From Terebella lapidaria (Eukaryota; Annelida; Polychaeta; Terebellida; Terebellidae), in contig OX424567.1 in NCBI GenBank assembly GCA_949152475.1, positions 24,391,402-24,455,401 on the forward strand: 64,000 bases of DNA, given 5' to 3'. The notes beneath the pieces are model-generated. The model was not told where the DNA came from and did not search any database. It worked only from the letters and a program-made list of their open reading frames with translations. The translations under genes were made by a program, and so were the position numbers. Positions within the stretch are counted from its first letter, which is position 1; every line of letters begins with the position of its first letter. Positions 23,116 to 36,200 of the stretch are shown one piece after another.

Positions 23116-25361
23116 ACTTGCCGGAATCTTCGATTTCGGCAAGTATGTTGGTCGGTTGGTTTGTGGATGTGTCTGTTTGGATGTTTGTTTGTTTGGTTGT
23201 GCGCCCTCTAGCGTCCACATTTTTCGCTTGATTCTTCCCAAACTTAGTGTGCATATTCTCTAGGATGATGGTTCGCGACTGCACGTTTTTGGTGATTCTA
23301 GGTTAAAGGTCAAGGTCAAGGTCACGCAAAATGTTAAAAACACATAAGTGGCCATAACTCCGGTTCTATTTGATATAAAGACTTCAAACCAAGTTCATAT
23401 TGTAGATAAACTCAAGTTCTATCTTCTGTGACCTTGACATTGACATTTGACCTTGACCTTGAGAAGTTCGCCATGAGGTGAATGTCAAGGTCAAGTACGA
23501 AGGTCAGCGCACTATATCGAGTAGTGAATCTTTGGAAAGGTCTTGACCCCCTGATTGCAGTGATACCTTATTTTTGGCGCTGCGACGTAAAGTGACGTCA
23601 CAATGACGTCATAAACGTCAAATTTCCGAAATTTCAAAAGGCCATAACATCTTCAATACTGTATGGAATCTCTTGAAACTTGATATGCATATTGACAGCA
23701 ATGACCTCTACGAATTTAAGTACAAAGGTCAAGGTCAAGGTCATCGAAATCCCAGAAAAACACGTTTCCGGTAATAACATCCGTTTGAATTGTCGTAGGT
23801 TCATGAAATTTGAACCATATCATTCAGGAGAGGTATAGCAATCGGGCGTATATGTCAATTTCATGATTGACCTTGAACTTGGTCAGGAAAATAAGGTCAT
23901 ATGATGAAAACTTCAAGGTCAAATTTTAAAACTAACTGAAACCTATCAAGTAGTATATCAAATGGAAGGTCTTGATTCCCTGGTACATACTTTCTCATCA
24001 GTTTTGAGATGTGACGTTTATTGACGTCACAGTGACGTCATAAACGATAATTTTTCGAAATTTCAAACGGTCATAGTGTCCATAAAACTTGTTTGATTCT
24101 GATGAAATTATACAGGTATAATACATGTCTTCATGCACAGGCAATGCACAATTTTCGTGACTCAAGGTCAAAGGTCAAGGTCAAGATCAAGGAAAAAAGG
24201 TCAAAATCACATAAATGGCCATAATTTTGGAACTAATCGCCATAAAGAGTTCAAACTAGGACCATGTTGTAGCATATCAAAAGGTATTTCTTAGGTGTCT
24301 TTGAATGTGACCTTTGACCTTGAGAAGTTCGCCATAGGTCAATGCCATGTACGAAGGTCAGTGTACCATATCAAGTAGCATACTATTAGAAAGGTCTTGG
24401 TCTCCTGATTCCAGTGATATCTTATTTTAGGCGCTATGACATTCAGTGACGTCACAAAGACGTCATAAACTTCAGATTTTCAAAATTCAAAAAGCCAAAT
24501 CCCAGAAAAACACTCTCTTGGCAATAATCTTGAATCTTTGTATGCTCATGAAATTTGAATTATATCATTCAGAACAGGCATGACACTCAGACTTAAATGC
24601 ATGTTATCACAAGCTATGAATTCATTTAAACTACAAACAGTAGGAACACACAGTGATTTCCGACAGTGTGATAACCTTTGTCGGAAACATCATGTTTGCA
24701 CTATTTTTTCTTCACATTTTTGCTTCACATTTCACATAATTCACATGCACTTTTCTTAATGTGAAACAACAATGAAAGCACGAGTGTTCTATGACGTGAC
24801 AATGTAACTTCACGCGATTCAGCCTTAGTAACATATAACCATGCAGAAAACGTACAACCACTATGACGTCATAATACAAAGTATTTGACGACCCGGTGAT
24901 CCCCTTTGTTTATATTGTTTCCTAGCAACGCACATGTTTACAGGTCTTTACTCATCAGTAGAAGGGGTACTTGAGTAAAATCAAAAATCGTAAGAAGTTC
25001 TTACAATCTTTGGTTCAATTTCACTTTAATTTACAGGGGTTGGGTTTTCAAATATTTCAGAATCATAAATTCATAGCATGTGACAAAAACAAAACCTGTT
25101 TCGTGTGTTTTCCAGCACACGGGAGAGATCTCGTTTGAACTGGCGGAAGAACATCAGAAAGCACTTGACCTTCGGTCTGGTGCTCTCTTGTATTCTTCCG
25201 CCAGTTCAAACTCGATCTTTCCCGCGTGCTGGAAAACACACTCACCTAGTTTTGTCATTATATACCTTGAACTTGGTGAAAAAAATGAAGTCACATGAGC
25301 AAACTTTCAAGGTCAAGTTTTGAAAATCATTGAAACCTGTCAAATATCCATTCCGGCAAGT
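23116..25361 (+). mobile_element. ACTTGCCGGAAT element with AGGTCA and CRE-like arrays
   Basis: The 12-bp inverted ends ACTTGCCGGAAT (23116) and ATTCCGGCAAGT (25350) bound the element. The left end forms a hairpin with tcggcaagt and is followed by a ttggttggtttgtgg-like simple repeat. The interior has about 2.6 direct copies of a ~427-bp unit, each with aaggtcaaggtca runs and a pair of TGACGTCA-like sites (about 23592, 24021, 24446). A separate hairpin MITE lies at 25079-25258. Confidence 0.6.
25079..25258. mobile_element. 180-bp hairpin MITE inserted in the larger element
   Basis: gtgttttccagcac plus about 35 further bases on the left pair with the reverse complement on the right, leaving a ~50-base loop. 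Open frames read from it are by-products of the palindrome. Confidence 0.65.
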
Positions 25362-25897
25362 GTGTGGCCTATGGCCTCTCGTTTTTGTTTTCTCTCATTT
25401 CACATTTCGTATGCCTGATATGACTTTCTGTCCCCGGATTATGAGATTGGATAACGGACCCTGTTTTGTTTGCTTGGAATACCTAATACTGGGTATTGAT
25501 TACACGTCTATACGTGATCAAGGACTTGTTGGGGATCAAAACTAATAAGGAGTTAAATTTGCGTGGAAAATTCACTCTGAAATTACTTGTAAATAATTCT
25601 GCCCTAGACAATTGTATCAGTATATTGTGTTGGGGATAGGTTATATAACAATTACACAATGTTCTGATTTCCACCCGATATTCATAAGATACAAAACCGC
25701 GATATAGTAACATATCAGTTTGAGTATAGCAAAGGCCATTTAATTTGTACTTGTATCCGGGTGTTGTATTCAGTTCTTGAAATGATTTGCTCGTGTGATG
25801 TTGTTTATTGAAATGAAGTCAAATAATAAATTGCTTTTAATAAGTATCATAACTTCTTTGTGCACATAATCATGTCAGAAGTCATGCACTGATGCCA
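25362..25897. other. no gene recognised
   Basis: Unclassified AT-rich sequence before the first of two direct duplications. Confidence 0.4.
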
Positions 25898-27530
25898 TCA
25901 TGCAGACACAAGTTACTTCGGAGGATATCATCCTAATACTACCAGTACAACCAGATTTTTATGATGACAATATCAAACCCGAAATACAACCGTTTGGAAC
26001 AGGAACAAAGCCCGGCCAAATATTGTATCCAAGGCACACTGGTGGCATACTTCACCAAACAGCATGGACTAGCGCAGCCGGATATTTTCCGTGGGCGTAT
26101 CGGTTTATTACATGTATTGTTATACTGTTTTTCCTACGTGTGATGATGTATTAGTTGTAATACAACAAAGTAACATTTCCCCAAGCAAATTCGAAGCTCC
26201 TAATCAACAATGTACGGAAGCCCAGATAGGACATTTGCCCCATAAGTTAAGTTCGCATCGGCGATCTACTTACTGGTCTGTTATCAACCAACTGTTATCT
26301 CGCCTCGGCGAACTGTTATCTCGCCTCGGCCAATTGTTATCTCGCCTCGGCCAACTGCTAACTCGCCTCGGCCAACTACTAAAATGCCAGTTATGTAACA
26401 CATCTAAATGGCAACCACAGTTCGCCGAGGCGAGTTAGCAGTTCGCCGAGGCGAGATAACAGTTCGCCGAGGCGAGTTACCAGTTCGCCGAGGCCAACTA
26501 TAAGTTGCCAGTTATGTAATCCTTACAAACGGCAGCCCCAGTTCGCCGAGGCGAATTAGCAGTTCGCCGAGGCGAGTTAACATTTCGCCGAGGCGAAATA
26601 ACAGTTCGCCGAGGCGAGATAACAGTTCGCCGAGGCGAAATAACAGTTCGCCGAAGCGAGATAACAGTTCGCCGAGGTGAGATAACAGTTAGCCGAGGCG
26701 AAATAACAGTTCGCCGAGGCGAGATAACAGTTCGCCGAGGCGAATTAGCAGTTCGCCGAGGCGAGATAAACTATCGGGGCAAATGTCCTATCTGGGCTTC
26801 CGTAACAATGACCGTGTAATGCGAGACTCGTAGTTATGCGTGAATTCCCCCACTCCACTGTTAATTAGCAGGGTCTTGTTATTATATTGCGTGTCGTGCA
26901 ATTTGGTGGAAAATTTTGACACTTGACTGTAAAAACGGTGTTTCAGACTGTCAACGATAAGCAATTATATTCGTTTTGTGTGAGCAACTGTTATATTGAC
27001 TTTCGTTTTAACATCGTCTGTTATTATACAAGTTCATGGCCTGATTATCATACAAAATTGACCATTCACTCGGACGTTTACGAATAAATAAATTATTGGA
27101 TTGTTTGTGTTTTTTTGTGGTCATTTTCATATTGGCGGCCCATATAATGTATAACATAGTACCCAGGTAACGTGTATAAGTTTTGTTGTCTTTCAAATCC
27201 ACTGAATTTTTTTTAGGTTTCCAGACCTCCGATTACTTATTGTCGTGACATTATAATCGTCGTCCGTCCGTTCAGTCGTCCATGTTTGAAATTTACGGTC
27301 GAATATTTCTGAGACAAACTGGTGAAACAATATCTGAATATAATCATGTGATAATTGAAGAGGAAGTTTTTTTTTTCAGTTATTTATTTATTTCTTTGTT
27401 TCTCAAAATGGTGGCCGCTTCTGTCGAAAAACGCCAAATTTTTTATATTGCATCCATTTTTTTTTCAAAATTTGTCTAATACCATTTTTCTTTGAATAAG
27501 TATCATGTATAGGGTTCTATGTACCCTTAA
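25898..27530 (+). repeat. direct duplication, copy 1 (partner 28798-29833)
   Basis: Starting at catgcagacacaa, this block is alignable with 28798-29833 up to gggttctatgtaccctt. It contains an 84-codon frame beginning MQTQ with DDNIKPEIQPFGT and a hydrophobic end. The partner keeps the first ~55 codons (DDNIKPKVQQFGT) and then stops. The product is not recognised; it may be a transposon remnant. Copy 1 carries the hairpin element 26214-26803, which copy 2 lacks. From 27216 both copies carry a degraded aggtttccagacc end of the AGGTTACC family. Confidence 0.55.
26214..26803. mobile_element. non-autonomous element with hairpin-forming arrays
   Basis: A perfect 28-bp inverted repeat bounds it: acggaagcccagatagg plus 11 bases on the left, and its reverse complement ending at 26803. 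The near-identical 8-mers aacaatgt and aacaatga flank it, suggesting an 8-bp target duplication as in hAT or P-type elements. Inside are 4 units of tgttatctcgcctcggc in one direction and about 17 units of cagttcgccgaggcgagataa in the other. Each unit also contains its own small hairpin (tcgcc-ga-ggcga). No transposase. Confidence 0.75.
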
Positions 27531-28797
27531 GTACATTTGCATTTGGGGCATTTGCACTTAGTTACTAATATTTGTTCGAATTGAAAAACCAGCTCAGTTG
27601 ACAAAATTATATCAAAATATTTAAGCATGATCCCCCAAATCGCATACACATGGCTATTTATGCGCTATTTCACCCGAAACAGAAGGTTGAAAGTGGTGTT
27701 TACATCAAGATTGACAGGCGCGCAAGTTTGTGTTTATGTTTACATTGGAATCAGGTCTGAGAGAGGAATTCCTGACACGTCACACATTCAACCACGGTGG
27801 CCAGCCGTTCCGCATTGTTGCTGGAAAGAAATCGATTTTAGTATGGTTTGGGTCGACCCGTGTCATTATAAACATACTGGATGTGCCTACATAGAATATT
27901 GGTGTACAACACCAGTTTCTCGGAATATTGATTTTTTCATGACATTGCTGAAAATGCGCGGAATTCGTTTTTCCGAATTCAACCCGAAACGAATGGGCAC
28001 GGTACACTCACCAAGCTCATAAATATGCAAATATCACGCATGGCCGTATACTAGGCCATCGAGTGAACCGAGGAAGTGACCGAGGAAATCCCTCGATATT
28101 TTAGCTTACAAGACCCGTGTGTGCTGTTCTATTGTTACTATTTTGCAACTGACATGTCTATCAGTTGGACTCAAAATATCCATATACCCAAAAAATATTC
28201 TGGGAAGTGGAAGGAAGTGAAATAGCCGCTTTAAGGTGGAATAATCGGTTTTTGGTTTTCCGGTTGAAAGAGATCGACAGCTCCTCCCAGAGCAGTTGTA
28301 CAGTGCAAAAGTTCCAATTCGCACACGAATTTGTCTAAGTTTGACATCGGAAATCCGATTTTAAATATACATGTAGTTTCGCACGGAGCGGTTCCCATGC
28401 AGTGAAGAAAATTAACAAAATATATAGCTGAAAATATATATAAATACACAGCCCTGTCACTTGAAACTCGTATTTGTATGTTATATTATAGTGATCGTAC
28501 CCCAAACTTTCAGTTTGTTTCTTCTGTGTTGGAAATAACGAGTGAAATTCATGTCTTTGTTTATGTCAGCTCAGATGTAAACAATTCGTTCACACCGTGC
28601 GTTTTTTCGGTATGTTCAAACTCTACTGCATGGTCATGCGGACGTACTTTGGGGTTTGTGACGGTGCTATATATCATCTATTAAATATATGCTAGCCAAT
28701 TGATTGATTATGAATTTTAGAAATTGATTATTCCACTTGAGGTTTCGTTGCCGCTATACATGTATAGCCGATACAGCTTCTGATCATATTTTGATCA
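27531..28797. other. no gene recognised
   Basis: A 131-codon frame at 27627-28022 has no recognisable motif and no splice or promoter support. Left unannotated. Confidence 0.4.
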
Positions 28798-29833
28798 TAT
28801 CATGCAGACACAAATTACCCCGGATGTACGTATCATCCTAACACCACCAGTACCGCCAGATTTTGATGATGACAATATTAAACCTAAAGTACAACAGTTT
28901 GGAACAGAAACACAGCCCGGCCAAATATTTTTTCCAAAGGCACACTAGCGGCACACTTCACCAAAAATAGCGCAGCCGGATCATTTCCATGGGCGTATCG
29001 GCTTATTAAATATAATTTTATAGTATTATTTCTTGTAATACAAGAAAGTAACATTTCACAAAGCAAATTCGAAGCTCATACTAAGTAATCCGCAGTGAAC
29101 ACGTAAAACGAGAATCGCAGATATCACGTGCTCGTTAACCACTACTCGTAGTTCGTGCAAGCTGTGCACAATCGTCATGTAATGCTAGTATTTCAACTTA
29201 CATCAGCAACTAGCTGGGTATTGTTATTGCGCGTGTAATTTGGCTGAAAATTTAAAGCTTGATTATAAAAACGGTCTCTCAACGAAAAACAATTATATCC
29301 GTTTTGTGAGCAACTGTTTTATTGACTTTCATTTTGGCATCGCCTGTCAATGTACTTATGGCCTGATTATCATACAAAATTGACCAGTCACCTAGAGGTT
29401 TACGGATAAATAAAGCATTGGCTTGTTTGTGTCTTTTGTGGCCATTTTCATATCAGCGGCCCATACAATGTACATGTATATGACATGGTAACGTGTATAA
29501 GTTTTGTTGTCTTTGAATCGCCACTGATTTTTTTAGGTTTCCAGACCTCCGATAACTGATTGTCGTGACATTATGGTCGTCGTCCGTCCGTTCAGTCGTC
29601 CATGTTTAAAATTTACGGTAAAATATTTCTGAGACAAATTGATAAAATATATCTGAATATATAATACAAAAGGAAGTTTTTATCAGGTATTTATTTATTT
29701 CTTTGTTTTTCAAAATGCCGGCCGCTTCTGTCGAAAAACGCCAAATTTCTAACGCACCATTTTCTAAAAATCTGTCTGATAACATTTTTCTTTAAATAAG
29801 TATTATGCAAAGGGTTCTATGTACCCTTGTGAC
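28798..29833 (+). repeat. direct duplication, copy 2
   Basis: Partner of 25898-27530 on the same strand, about 2.9 kb downstream. It has no inserted hairpin element. The short MQTQ frame is truncated by a stop at 28946. Confidence 0.5.
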
Positions 29834-30220
29834 ATGTAATTTAAGTTTCGTTGCCCCTACATATCCGATACAGCATCTGTTCATATTTTGATCACCATAA
29901 ATTGGCTTGACGTGACCCTGAGTGCGTCCAAACGACACTAAACTCTTTATTATTACATGTACTTCGAGGGATCCGATTTTGTTTTATTTTGACATCATCA
30001 CAATTCTAGGGTATTGGTGATAGGTCAGTATACACATAAATCACGCACTGTAGCTTTAGCATTGAATCTATTGATTAGCTCACAGGGCACTTTTGTATGA
30101 ACTAATATATGTGCGTTTTTAACATAGCACTGCAGCAGTCATCTCATGGTTATTGTTACAAGAAGCAGTACACTGTGTGCATTAAATACGAAGTAAATGA
30201 TATATCATGTGTTTTCCCAG

Positions 30221-33200
30221 TTGACCGTAGCCATGAACTCGGCTTGAACGAGACACCCAGCACCAGTGATATCGGACTACCGATCACTTATCCCATAAAC
30301 AGTACTGGCACGGACCTTCATCAGAATATGCCATCCGATCTGAATAACAATCACACGAAGGAACCAACAGAGAAAGATTTATTGGAGTTTTTGTTCAAGG
30401 ATTATGACTGTCACGCTCGACCGATCAAGCACGTTTCACACGCAGTGGATGTTAATACATCATTGAGGCTTGTGTCCGTCGATCATCTGGTAAGTGATTC
30501 CTCTCAAATGGGAGTATTTCGTACATACGCAATCGCGTACTGAAATTTCTGCCTTAGTAGAATTGCTAAGTATGGTTTATTTTTTAAGCTCATATTGTTT
30601 TCCGACTTCATGTTTATTTTTCACTTCATAGCATTGAACTCCCAATATAAGTAAATAGGTTATCTAGTTGGTGTGTGGTGGTTAATATGTTATCATTCCT
30701 ACAGAATGAACGAGAACAAACTTTGACGACCTACGCTTGGTTTAACATGGTAAGATATTGTATAAACATGACATTGTATCGTAATATGGCGATTGTCTTG
30801 CATATCTGTTGTTCTCCTATATTATCCTAATAGATTCCAGTAATTCAACATCAAACCCATGGCAACAAACCTGAATAATTTGCATTCAATACGGCATGCA
30901 TGTCGCCGTATGGAAGTAGATTCCAGGACACACATATGGTGTATAGGGGAGACACGTGTGTTGAACCGGTAAATGTGAAATCAACGCTAAATGTGAAACC
31001 TAACGGTAAATGTGAAAACACACTAACGGTAAATGTGAAACCTAACGGTAAATGTAAAAAAACACTAACGGTAAATGTGAAACCTAACGCTAAATGTGAA
31101 AATTAGGGAAATCAGCCTCAACGGTAAATGTGAAAAGAAATCACGACGATAAATGTGAAAAATCGGCCAAAGGCAAAACTAGGTTATTAGGCGTACTCGG
31201 CATTTATTATCTTGTGACATGTAAATAACTGCCGACGTATAGGCCTAGGCTACGGAAGCGTAGAAGGGCCACCCAGGAAAATTATATCTTTGAAATTCCC
31301 GACTTAGTAGCTCGATAATATCGACTTAGTATTTTGATAATATCGACTTAAGGCTGGATCAGTCACAGGAAGATTTACTTTTTTCTAATTCCCGGGTTAG
31401 TATCTCGATAATATCGACTTAGTAATTCGATAATATCGAGTTAGTAACTCGATAATATCAACTCAGTAACTCGATAATATCGAGTTAGTATCTCGATAAA
31501 ATCGAGTTAGTATCTCGATAATATCGAGTTAGTAACTCGATAAAATCGAGTTAGTATCTCGACATTATCGAGTTAGTATCTCGATAATATCGAGCTAGTA
31601 ACTTGACTTGACATATGAGAAAACAAACAAATAAACATTGCTGATTTTATATAATGTAGGGCCAAATATTGTTGAAACTCTAATATGTAATTAATGTAAT
31701 TGATATTTAAACCTAAGTACATTATACATACATGTACACAGGAGATGGACAACCCTGATATATTAAGTCGATATTATCTAGTTATAAGGTCGATATGTAA
31801 ACAAATTTCTAAACAATATGTAAACAAATAAATTTTTAACAATGTAAACAAGATGAACAAATTTTAAAATGTAAACAATATGGTAAACAATGATGTAAAC
31901 AAATGTAAACAATATAAACAAATATGTTGGTAAACAAATGTAAACAATATGGTGAGCAAATGTAAACAATATAAACAAATAGGTAACATATAAACAAATA
32001 TGTAAACAAATAAATTTCCGAATTGTCAACAATATGACCAAATATGTAAACAATATGCAAACAAATAAATTTCTAAAATGTAAACAATATGTAAACAAAT
32101 ATGTTTTTAATATGTAAACAATATCAAATATGTAAACAAAAAATCTCTAAAATGTAAACAGTATAAACACAATATGTAAACAATATGAACAAATATGTGA
32201 TATGTAAACAATATGTAAACAATTAAATTTTTAAACTGTGAACACTATGTAAACAAATGTAAACAAATAAATTTTTTGACATGTGAACAATATGTTAACA
32301 AATGTAAACAATTAGCTTTTTTAAATGTAAACATTACGTAAACAAATAATTTTGAATTGTTAACAATATGTAAACAAATAAATTTCTTTAGAAATGTAAA
32401 CAATATGGTAAACAAATAACGTTCAAAATGTAAACGAACATGTAAACTATAAAATTGCTTTTCTTGGTCGATATGCGAAGATAAACCGCATTGTGATACT
32501 GAGCATTTACTGATAGGTTTCACATTTAGCGTTGATTTCACATTTACCGGTTCAACAAACACCTGCTTCCCTGCAGAACCGATTTGAACTAGGGTGAAAC
32601 GGTTCTACAGTCGACCAAGCGGGAGTGGAGAAAAGCAGGCTATCCATTCCGGGATTAGGGTAGTTCTTAGTTGTTTGTACCAGTCTGATGACTGTGAGTT
32701 GTAACTATATATATATTTTCACATTTAGCGTTAAGCACATAGTTATTACATTTAGCGTCAAGGCATATGCCTTGGTTTTTACATTTACCGTTAGGTTTCA
32801 CATTCACCGTTTGTGTGATTCCACATTTACCGTTATAGTAATGAATTAATAGTTCCTCCCGGTTTCATATTTATTATTCCCTTCTCTTATTACTTTTTTA
32901 ATGATTATTTCCCGGTTTTAATACCCTTTCCTGATTTTATTTCTTGTGTGTGACACTCCCAAGCTTCAGAAACAAAAAATAAAATTTTGGAGAAAAAAAA
33001 ATCAAAATATGATAGCACTGACGAGCTGCCGTGCATCCTTTCCATTTTCTTTATTTCCTTGAAATCATATCTGAGTTTGGCTAGCAGAAACACATGATAT
33101 TCTCGTGCCGGACAGTAGTAACTTAGGCACAGCGATAAAGATAGTCTCTCGGTACCAGATTTCCTTCGGAATCTGTTTGATATCCTTCATGTCGGTAATT

Positions 33201-36200
33201 ATATCGCACTGTAATCTTATCGGGTTTTATTCGATGGGTGAACACTAGGGTTTCCAGATCTTATATGATCAGATTACGGTTTTAACATCCTTGAATAAAA
33301 GCTCCGGATCTGAATCTTATCACGAACAAGAGTTCCGGATCTGAATATAACACAAATAAATTATGCTAGTGTTATTACCCTCGCCCCGATAGGGGGAGAG
33401 GGTATTGCATTTGGGTCTGTCCGTCTCCCTGTCTGTCTGTCTGTCCGCGCGCATAACTCCAAAACAAAGGTCCGATCGACTTCAAACTTATGGAGATGAA
33501 GCGGTATGGCAGTGGCTCGGTCCTCCTCAATTTTGTCGAAATTGGATGAAAACGGTTGCCATGGCAACTTAAAAATTGAGAATCACATGATTGCCTTTAA
33601 CTCCGGTTCTACTTGATATTAATTTGTTCAACTATTTTTGTATTTTTCTTTGGCCAATTCCGGATTGTATGGTGTACGGCCAATGGTCGTACGACTAAAA
33701 TTCTCCATTATCGCCCGGTGTTGAAAAGTTGGGGGTTGACGATTTCGGTTATTTTTTGCCAGCGACTTTTCAGTGCGAATGTCTGCGCTTATAACCCAAA
33801 GACAAACGGATCTATCGTTCTGAAATTTATAGGACTGAAGCATTCTGTCAAAATCGAATAAAAACGGTTGCCATGGCAACGAAGAAAGTGAAAATCACAT
33901 AATTGGCTATAACTACGGTTCTACTTGATATTAATTTCCCATCTATTTTTGTATTTTTCTTTGGCCAATTCCGGATCGTATGGTGTACGGCCGATGGTCG
34001 TACGACGAAAATTCTACATTATCGCCCGATGTCTAAAAATTGGGGGTTCACGATTTCGGTTATTTTTTACCAGCGAGTTTTCAGTGCAAATGTCTGCGCT
34101 TATACCTCCAAGACAAACGGTTCTATCGATCTGAAATTTATAGGAGTGGAGCGCTACGGTAATACCTCGGTCTCCTTCAAATGTTGTCAAAATCGAATAA
34201 AAATGGTTGTCATAGCAACGGAAAATCACAAAATTAACTATAACTCCGGTTCTACTCGATATTAATTTTTCCAACTATTTTTGCATTATTCTTTGGCCAA
34301 TTCTCGATCGTATGATGTACGACCGATGGTCATCAAAGTGAGAATCATCAAAATCCCCCATTATCGCCCAAGGTAGAGAGTGTAGGGGTCATCAGCTGAA
34401 ATCACTGATTCGTAGCATTTCAAGGTGTGGTCATTCCCAAACCAGTGATGATATTCAATATAAAGTTGAATTAAATTATGCAGTATAAAGTTGTGATAAC
34501 TGGCGAAGTTTGCGTTGTCAGTATCGAGAATTCTGGTCGTCTTCGACAGGTCGAGAATATGTTCAAGATAGAAAAAAGAACTCGACTTTGATTAATGATT
34601 ATTTCTCTCATGATTTTTTTAATGGCCAATTTCCGACCATTTGACCAATGATAGGACCAAAATCCCCGATTATCGTTCAGGTAGAAAATGTAAGGGTCAT
34701 CAACCATATTTTTAGTAACACTAAATCTGGAAGAGCGAGGGTCTGCAATCTCTGATTTGTGTAGTAAATTGCAGTACAGGGCCTGGGTTGTGGGATATAT
34801 TACAGGAGTGGATGGATGAATTTATGACATGGGATCCAGAGAAGTGGGCCGGGATCAAAGCGATTGTTGTACCCGGACATAAGGTGTGGTCTCCGGATGT
34901 CGTCATCAGAAATAGGTTTGTAGCAAAACAATATTCAGCCTCATAATGTCTTAACTCCTGTATTGAATAATAAATTTCATATCATTGCGGTTATGTATTT
35001 AACAATATATTTTCTGAGAACATTAATAAAATAAATGTGCAATCCGTACAAAAATTTCTGCTCCTTATATACAATATGATTCGCAAATCAAGCAATAAGA
35101 TTCGCAAATATAAAAAAGATGTAGTACTTTGAGCATTTCATGTCTTCAGTGCTAAAAGTTCACGGGGGGATATAATGGACGAAGATAAGGTATACAAGTA
35201 CATCATCACGCACTTTGGCCGAGTCAGGCTGTGGACAGCTGGGTCCATATTAACATCGTGTCAAGTTGACATGACTTACTTTCCTTTCGATGACCAAGCT
35301 TGTCTGATCGGAGTTGACAGCTGGATGTACCCCATGTCGCAGGTAAAATGGATCATCAATTTATTCAGTGACTTTCCACGGCGGGTACTACTATTATAAA
35401 TGGTAATTAAACTTGCGAGTAGCGATATTTTGTTCAAAAGCCTAATGGCTAGCAAAGTTAACTTACAGAGAAATAAAGCCTACATTATTGAGCCGCAAGC
35501 TCAAAAATGTCTTATCCCATTTCAATTGGCCTTTAACTCTCAAGATCTCCAAAAGTCAAATTCAAGACCACCACTAGAGCCGTCGGATGAGACATCCCAT
35601 TTGATGAGTAATGCCATCCGTTTGAAACGGAGGCGGGGGGGCGGGGGGGGGGGTGTCAACACGTCAGCTAGAAGCAATCATGTTTCATAACTCTCGGTCA
35701 TCGTTTCCTTCTAGTTGAACTTGAGAAATGCATATGAGATAATGGACCTATCCATCTACCAGAAGAGCGGCGAGTGGACTTTGCTGAACACAAAGGTGAT
35801 GCGACAGATTGATACATATGATAAACCTGAAGGGATCTACAGCTACAGTGTACTCGAGTACCACATCTACCTGAGGAGGAAGTCAACCTTCTACATCTAC
35901 AACATAGTGGTGCCAACAGTGATCATGTCTCTCCTCGTGCTGCTCATCTTCCTCCTGCCTGCCGAGTCCGGGGAGAAGGTGTCCCTGGGCATCACCGTGC
36001 TTCTGTCCTTTACCGTCTTCCAGTTGGTTATTGCTGACAGTCTTCCCAAAACATCGAACAGCGTGTCCGTGATTGGTGAGTGTATTAAATGTGACCTGAT
36101 GGTATTATTGCATCTGGTAATATTGCTGGTGGTATAGGATTTAGGCGACAATAGAAGTGAATATTCTGGAGAAACCAAGTCCATCTCAATATAAGATTCC

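Larger units (their letters stand above)
30959..32557. mobile_element. TGTTGAACC element with array termini, inside intron 3 of gene A
   Basis: It begins TGTTGAACCGGTAAATGTG and the right end is its reverse complement, matching over about 43 bases. As in 7702-10274, the termini start TGTTGAACC and pass into short tandem units, here acggtaaatgtgaaacct. The interior is two more arrays (31310-31610 and 31797-32450). Related units reappear at 32715-32840 outside the element. No coding sequence. Confidence 0.6.

Noticed and set aside
25080..25323. Overlapping open frames on both strands
   Set aside because: Produced by the two arms of a hairpin MITE.
27627..28022. 131-codon plus-strand frame
   Set aside because: No recognisable domain, no splice boundaries, and composition like the surrounding intergenic DNA.
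31778..32562. Minus-strand frames rich in Y, I and V inside the atgtaaacaa array
   Set aside because: Low-complexity translations of a tandem repeat.
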